Position numbers and translations under genes: made by a program. A DNA stretch of 14,246 nucleotides from Comamonadaceae bacterium (GTDB lineage: Bacteria > Pseudomonadota > Gammaproteobacteria > Burkholderiales > Burkholderiaceae_C): the NCBI GenBank assembly GCA_947464665.1, contig CANHXV010000036.1, positions 1-14,246 on the forward strand, given 5' to 3'. The notes below the pieces were generated by a model. That model saw only the letters and a program-made list of their open reading frames with translations, was not told where the DNA came from and did not search any database. Within the stretch, counting starts at the first letter, position 1, and each line of letters begins with the position of its first letter. Positions 13,619 through 14,246 of the stretch are shown here, piece by piece.

Positions 13619-14246
13619 TTAAGCGGCAGCTTCTTGCACTTCAACGAATTCGTCAGCGCCTTCAGCGGCCACTGCGTTGACCACGTCTTGAACGGCGTTG
13701 GCACGGCCTTCAATGATGGCGTCGGCAATACCGCGAGCGTATAAAGTAACGGCTTTTGAAGAGTCGTCGTTACCTGGAATGATGTAGTCGATGCCTTCGG
13801 GTGAGTGGTTAGAGTCCACCACGCCGATCAGAGGAATGCCCAATTTTTTGGCTTCCAAAATGGCAATCTTGTGATAACCCACGTCGATCACAAAGATGGC
13901 ATCTGGCAATGTGGCCATGTCTTGGATGCCGCCGATGTCTTTTTCAAGCTTTTCGATTTCGCGCTTGAACATGAGTTGTTCTTTTTTGCTCAAGGTGTCG
14001 AGGCCGACTTCTTGTTGCGCTTTCATGTCCTTCAAGCGCTTGATGGAAGTCTTGACGGTTTTGAAGTTGGTCAGCATGCCACCCAACCAGCGCTGGTCAA
14101 CGTAAGGTACGCCGGCACGCTGAGCTTCAGCGGCCACTGTGTCACGGGCTTGACGCTTGGTGCCTACCATGAGGATGTTGCCGCGGTTTGCAGAGAGTTG
14201 TTTGACGAACTTCAGTGCGTCTTGGAACATCGGTAAAGATTTTTCC
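13619..14246 (-). CDS. rpsB: 30S ribosomal protein S2 (N-terminus beyond the window)
   Basis: Structural protein of the small ribosomal subunit. The reading frame is open to the right edge and continues outside: the first visible residues are EKSLPMFQDALKFV, which match the interior of S2 rather than its start, so the ATG at 14230 is an internal methionine. About 208 residues are present, lacking roughly the first 40. Recognisable blocks are MVGTKRQARD, VPYVDQRWLGGMLTNFKTV, PDAIFVIDVGYHKIAILEA and GVVDSNHSPEGIDYIIPGND. The tail is acidic and alanine-rich (VEVQEAAA). It heads the rpsB-tsf-pyrH-frr series; a terminator follows the stop. Confidence 0.97.
   Translation of the reverse strand, partial: EKSLPMFQDALKFVKQLSANRGNILMVGTKRQARDTVAAEAQRAGVPYVDQRWLGGMLTNFKTVKTSIKRLKDMKAQQEVGLDTLSKKEQLMFKREIEKLEKDIGGIQDMATLPDAIFVIDVGYHKIAILEAKKLGIPLIGVVDSNHSPEGIDYIIPGNDDSSKAVTLYARGIADAIIEGRANAVQDVVNAVAAEGADEFVEVQEAAA

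Noticed and set aside
1..14246. CRISPR arrays, insertion sequences, tRNA or rRNA genes, phage or defence genes
   Set aside because: I saw no regularly spaced repeats, transposase motifs, long terminal inverted repeats, tRNA-like cloverleafs or base composition shifts. The region is a conserved housekeeping cluster.

Overview
The window is a slice of a betaproteobacterial chromosome, most likely order Burkholderiales and probably family Comamonadaceae. The evidence is the gene order (rpsB-tsf-pyrH-frr-cdsA-dxr-rseP-bamA-skp-lpxD-fabZ-lpxA-lpxB-rnhB-SpoU methyltransferase), the protein sequences, and moderate GC content. The genus is not settled; a freshwater lineage is only a guess. All identified genes lie on the minus strand, so transcription runs from the right end (rpsB) to the left end (carA).

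Layout in transcription order. Positions 14246-11186 hold translation and nucleotide genes: rpsB (5' end cut by the window), an intrinsic terminator, tsf, a small hairpin, pyrH and frr. Positions 11186-7997 hold lipid and isoprenoid precursor genes and envelope stress: cdsA, dxr and rseP. Positions 7987-5169 hold outer-membrane protein biogenesis: bamA and the chaperone gene skp. Positions 5137-1686 hold the lipid A block lpxD-fabZ-lpxA-lpxB. Then come rnhB (1714-1082) and a SpoU-family RNA 2'-O-methyltransferase (1085-315). After a 232-bp gap with a consensus -10 box, the first 27 codons of carA run off the left edge.

The central block is very tight. Several stop and start codons overlap or abut (frr/cdsA, bamA/skp, lpxD/fabZ, lpxA/lpxB, lpxB/rnhB, rnhB/methyltransferase), which suggests one long, translationally coupled operon supplying both the lipid and the protein of the outer membrane. 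FabZ supplies the acyl-ACP side, LpxA, LpxD and LpxB build the lipid A disaccharide, CdsA feeds phospholipids, Dxr feeds isoprenoids, and BamA, Skp and RseP assemble and monitor outer-membrane proteins.

I found no mobile element, CRISPR array, tRNA, rRNA or obviously foreign island, and no candidate for an undescribed multi-gene system. The points worth a second look are departures from the usual layout. uppS is missing from its customary place between frr and cdsA. A near-perfect intrinsic-terminator hairpin sits inside the annotated start of lpxB. LpxA has Met at the acyl-chain ruler position. RseP appears to have only one PDZ domain.
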